In this document: positions 5,441 to 7,233 of the stretch, piece after piece | How positions within the stretch are numbered: the first letter of the stretch is position 1 | How the letters are laid out: every line of letters starts with the position of its first letter | Source: Clostridia bacterium | Lineage (GTDB): Bacteria > Bacillota > Clostridia > Oscillospirales > CAG-382 | Direction: 5' to 3' | Length of the DNA: 7,233 nucleotides | Assembly: GCA_017938055.1 (NCBI GenBank) | Contig: JAGBCG010000214.1 | Span: 1 to 7,233, forward strand | Position numbers and translations under genes: made by a program | The notes under the pieces: generated by a model | Told to the model about the DNA's origin: nothing | The model's database searches: none | What the model saw: the letters and a program-made list of their open reading frames with translations, nothing else

Positions 5441-7218
5441 TGGCATATATTCCAACTACCATAATAGGTAAGACAAGAGAAAACAAAAAGATAGCAGCTC
5501 TTCCGCTTCCGGTTAACGGAATAAATCTCAAAGCCCACTGGCAAAGCAGTGACCTTTCAAAGTGTGTTGCCATGAAAAATCTTGTTCCTCATAATTTAGG
5601 CATCAAGTGCAGAGGCTCGTTTGAGCAAATAGAAGGCTCGTCTATACAGGATGAGGGAAGCTTTCACAGTATTACGTGTCGTCCTTATTGCGAAAGAATT
5701 GTTATGCATTATGGAAACAAGATATATACCTTTTGTGACGGTGAGAGCAACTGGCAGGTGCTTTATGAGGGAGTACCTGACAAGGACAGCATGTTTTGCG
5801 AGTTTTCTTCAAAGCTGTATCTTTACAGTGACACATACGTTTTTTCTGTTGACAGAAGCTTTAACTGCATTGAGGAATACCCAAAAGCACCAATTTATAT
5901 GGAAAGCTTAAATACTCAAGTTGCAACCGGTTTGAAAACAGATAATTTTCATCCAAACCTGCTTGCTCCCAGAATTTCCGTGGTGTATGACGAAAGCTCG
6001 GAAAGTGCTTTTGCACTTCCCGAAAACCGAGATGTGAACAGAAAGGTCAAGGCATTTGCCGATGGTGAAGAACTTGAGGTAAATGAAGAAAAATGCACGA
6101 AAAAATGGGTTCATCTTAAAAAGAGTGTTGATGATAAGGTTGTGACGATAGAGTACTATCTTGAAGACCCGCAAATTATAAAATTCAACAACCTTTTCTC
6201 AGGCTGCAGAGAATGTATTGCCTATGGCGGCACTGATGCGGGAGGAACACGTATTTTCGCAGGAGGAAACAGACAAAGACCCGGAGAATATTGTAAAAGC
6301 GAGCTTATAGACCCATTGTGCTTTTATGATAACAGTATAGAAAAGCTTGGTGATGGCTGTGACATAATAACAGGCTTTGCAAAAATGTACGATAGCCTTT
6401 TGATTTTCACTGACAGGTCAATATACAGAATGAGCTATAAGTTAGTGGACACAGGCGGCTTTTTCAGCGTAAAGCAAATCACCTCAAATGTGGGCTGTGA
6501 TGTTCCCAAAAGTATACAGCTTGTGGAAAACAGGGTGGTGTTTGCAAACTCAGCTTACGGAATACATATCGTTTACTATGCGGACGAAACGGGAGAATTG
6601 AATGTTTTACCTATTTCGGGTAATGTAAATGACGGTGTAGACGGTATTTTGACGTGTGATACAGAGCTTTTGAAAAACGGCTTTTCCCTTGACTATGATA
6701 ATAAGTATTATTTTTGCACCGCTGAAAAAATCTATATCTGGGATTACGGAATGTGTGGATTTACACGCTCATCAAGCTATGAAAATTCACAGGGAAGACT
6801 TGTGTGGTACATATGGGACAATCTGGAAGGTGACATGCTTGTAAGCATGAACCGAAAGCTTTATTGCATTAAAAGCTCAAATGCACTTGTAACAAAATAT
6901 AACGCTGACAATAACCACGATGAATGTTCTTTTGTAACAGAAAAATATGACCTAGGCAGACCTTTGATACAAAAGAGAATCGTTGGAATGAAGCTGGATA
7001 TGAGTCTGTCGCAAGGCTCCGAGGTTATTCTCACGCTTTACAATGGTGACAAACCATATTTTTCACAGAGCATATATTCCGGCAAAGACGAAGATGTGTG
7101 TGTTGATATAAAGCTGCCCGAAATGAAGCTTTACAGGTTTGGTTACGGGCTGAGTACACAAAATGGACTATTTGAATTGAAAGGTGCGGCAGTAAAGCTG
7201 ATATATGCCGCAGATTAG
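5440..7218 (+). CDS. Beta-propeller-like neck/tail hub protein (P22 gp10-like by position)
   Basis: This 592-residue, strand-rich protein starts at ATG 5440, sharing its A with the adaptor stop (TGATG); only a weak purine patch precedes it, so coupling to the adaptor is likely. Early residues carry CVAMKNLVPHNLGIKCRGSF (42-61), a pattern of an Asn-x-x-x-x-x-x-Gly-Ile-x-x-Arg-Gly type seen at the start of propeller-type phage tail stabilisation proteins. Further on are repeated short strand pairs: IYTFCDGESNWQVLY (95-109), KLYLYSDTYVFSVD (125-138), GGTRIFAGGNRQRPGEY (268-284), SLLIFTDRSIYRMSY (319-333), YYFCTAEKIYIWDYG (423-437) and KLYCIKSSNALVTKY (473-487). These look like blades. The RIFAGGN...P and LLIFTDRSIYRM blocks are the best matches to known propeller tail proteins. 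In P22, gp10 is the hub below gp4. There are 20 cysteines. A tail-tip or adhesin role is the alternative. Confidence 0.6.
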   Translation: MAYIPTTIIGKTRENKKIAALPLPVNGINLKAHWQSSDLSKCVAMKNLVPHNLGIKCRGSFEQIEGSSIQDEGSFHSITCRPYCERIVMHYGNKIYTFCDGESNWQVLYEGVPDKDSMFCEFSSKLYLYSDTYVFSVDRSFNCIEEYPKAPIYMESLNTQVATGLKTDNFHPNLLAPRISVVYDESSESAFALPENRDVNRKVKAFADGEELEVNEEKCTKKWVHLKKSVDDKVVTIEYYLEDPQIIKFNNLFSGCRECIAYGGTDAGGTRIFAGGNRQRPGEYCKSELIDPLCFYDNSIEKLGDGCDIITGFAKMYDSLLIFTDRSIYRMSYKLVDTGGFFSVKQITSNVGCDVPKSIQLVENRVVFANSAYGIHIVYYADETGELNVLPISGNVNDGVDGILTCDTELLKNGFSLDYDNKYYFCTAEKIYIWDYGMCGFTRSSSYENSQGRLVWYIWDNLEGDMLVSMNRKLYCIKSSNALVTKYNADNNHDECSFVTEKYDLGRPLIQKRIVGMKLDMSLSQGSEVILTLYNGDKPYFSQSIYSGKDEDVCVDIKLPEMKLYRFGYGLSTQNGLFELKGAAVKLIYAAD

Positions 7219-7226
7219 GAGGAAAA

Positions 7227-7233
7227 ATGAGTA
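7227..7233 (+). CDS. Start of the next gene (3' truncated by window)
   Basis: AGGAGG at 7217-7222 overlaps the stop codon of the propeller gene and is 4 bases before ATG 7227. Only the first two codons (Met-Ser) and one base are visible. The strength of the site and the tight packing of the operon make a real start likely, though the spacing is a little short. Nothing can be said of the product. By analogy with P22 the next gene would be a tail needle or other tail protein. Confidence 0.6.

Overview
The window is a contiguous piece of a tailed-phage (or prophage) head and neck module. All genes lie on the + strand and are packed end to end with 0 to about 80 bases between them. In order they are: the 3' end of the large terminase, the portal protein, a scaffold-type protein, a decoration/cement-like protein, the HK97-fold major capsid protein, a small cysteine-rich protein, a helical head-tail adaptor, a large beta-propeller-like neck/tail protein, and the first codons of one more gene. 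I see no tRNA, rRNA, CRISPR array, insertion sequence, integrase, lysis gene or defence gene. The minus-strand open frames are shadows of the + strand genes.

The host is probably a low-to-moderate GC Firmicute, most likely an anaerobic gut Clostridium-type organism. The reasons are the very regular AAAGGAG / AAGGAG / AGGAGG ribosome-binding sites about 7-9 bases before most starts, the AT-leaning third positions, and unusually cysteine-rich structural proteins (20 in the 592-residue protein, 6 in the 86-residue protein). This is an inference from composition; no marker gene names the host.

Layout: bases 3-308 hold the terminase nuclease C-terminus; 318-2081 the portal; 2078-3031 the scaffold, whose start overlaps the portal stop as ATGA; 3056-3703 the decoration protein; 3727-4647 the major capsid protein; and 4661-4921 the small protein. 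A strong intrinsic terminator follows at 4929-4972. After it come the adaptor (5000-5440) and the propeller-like protein (5440-7218, start overlapping the previous stop as TGATG). A new ribosome-binding site and ATG close the window.

How the genes fit together: the scaffold and capsid protein would assemble a procapsid around the portal, the cement protein would stabilise the shell, the terminase would pump DNA through the portal, and the adaptor and propeller proteins would close the neck. The order terminase-portal-scaffold-coat-adaptor-propeller parallels P22 (genes 2-1-8-5-4-10). The decoration gene between scaffold and coat recalls lambda. No separate prohead protease is visible.

Points worth a second look are the terminator placed inside the late operon, which also shows that the adaptor starts at 5000 rather than at the first in-frame ATG at 4922; a candidate in-frame internal start in the scaffold gene (GTG 2555) resembling the lambda C/Nu3 arrangement; and the cysteine-rich small and decoration proteins. 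I found no sign of a wholly new type of system here.
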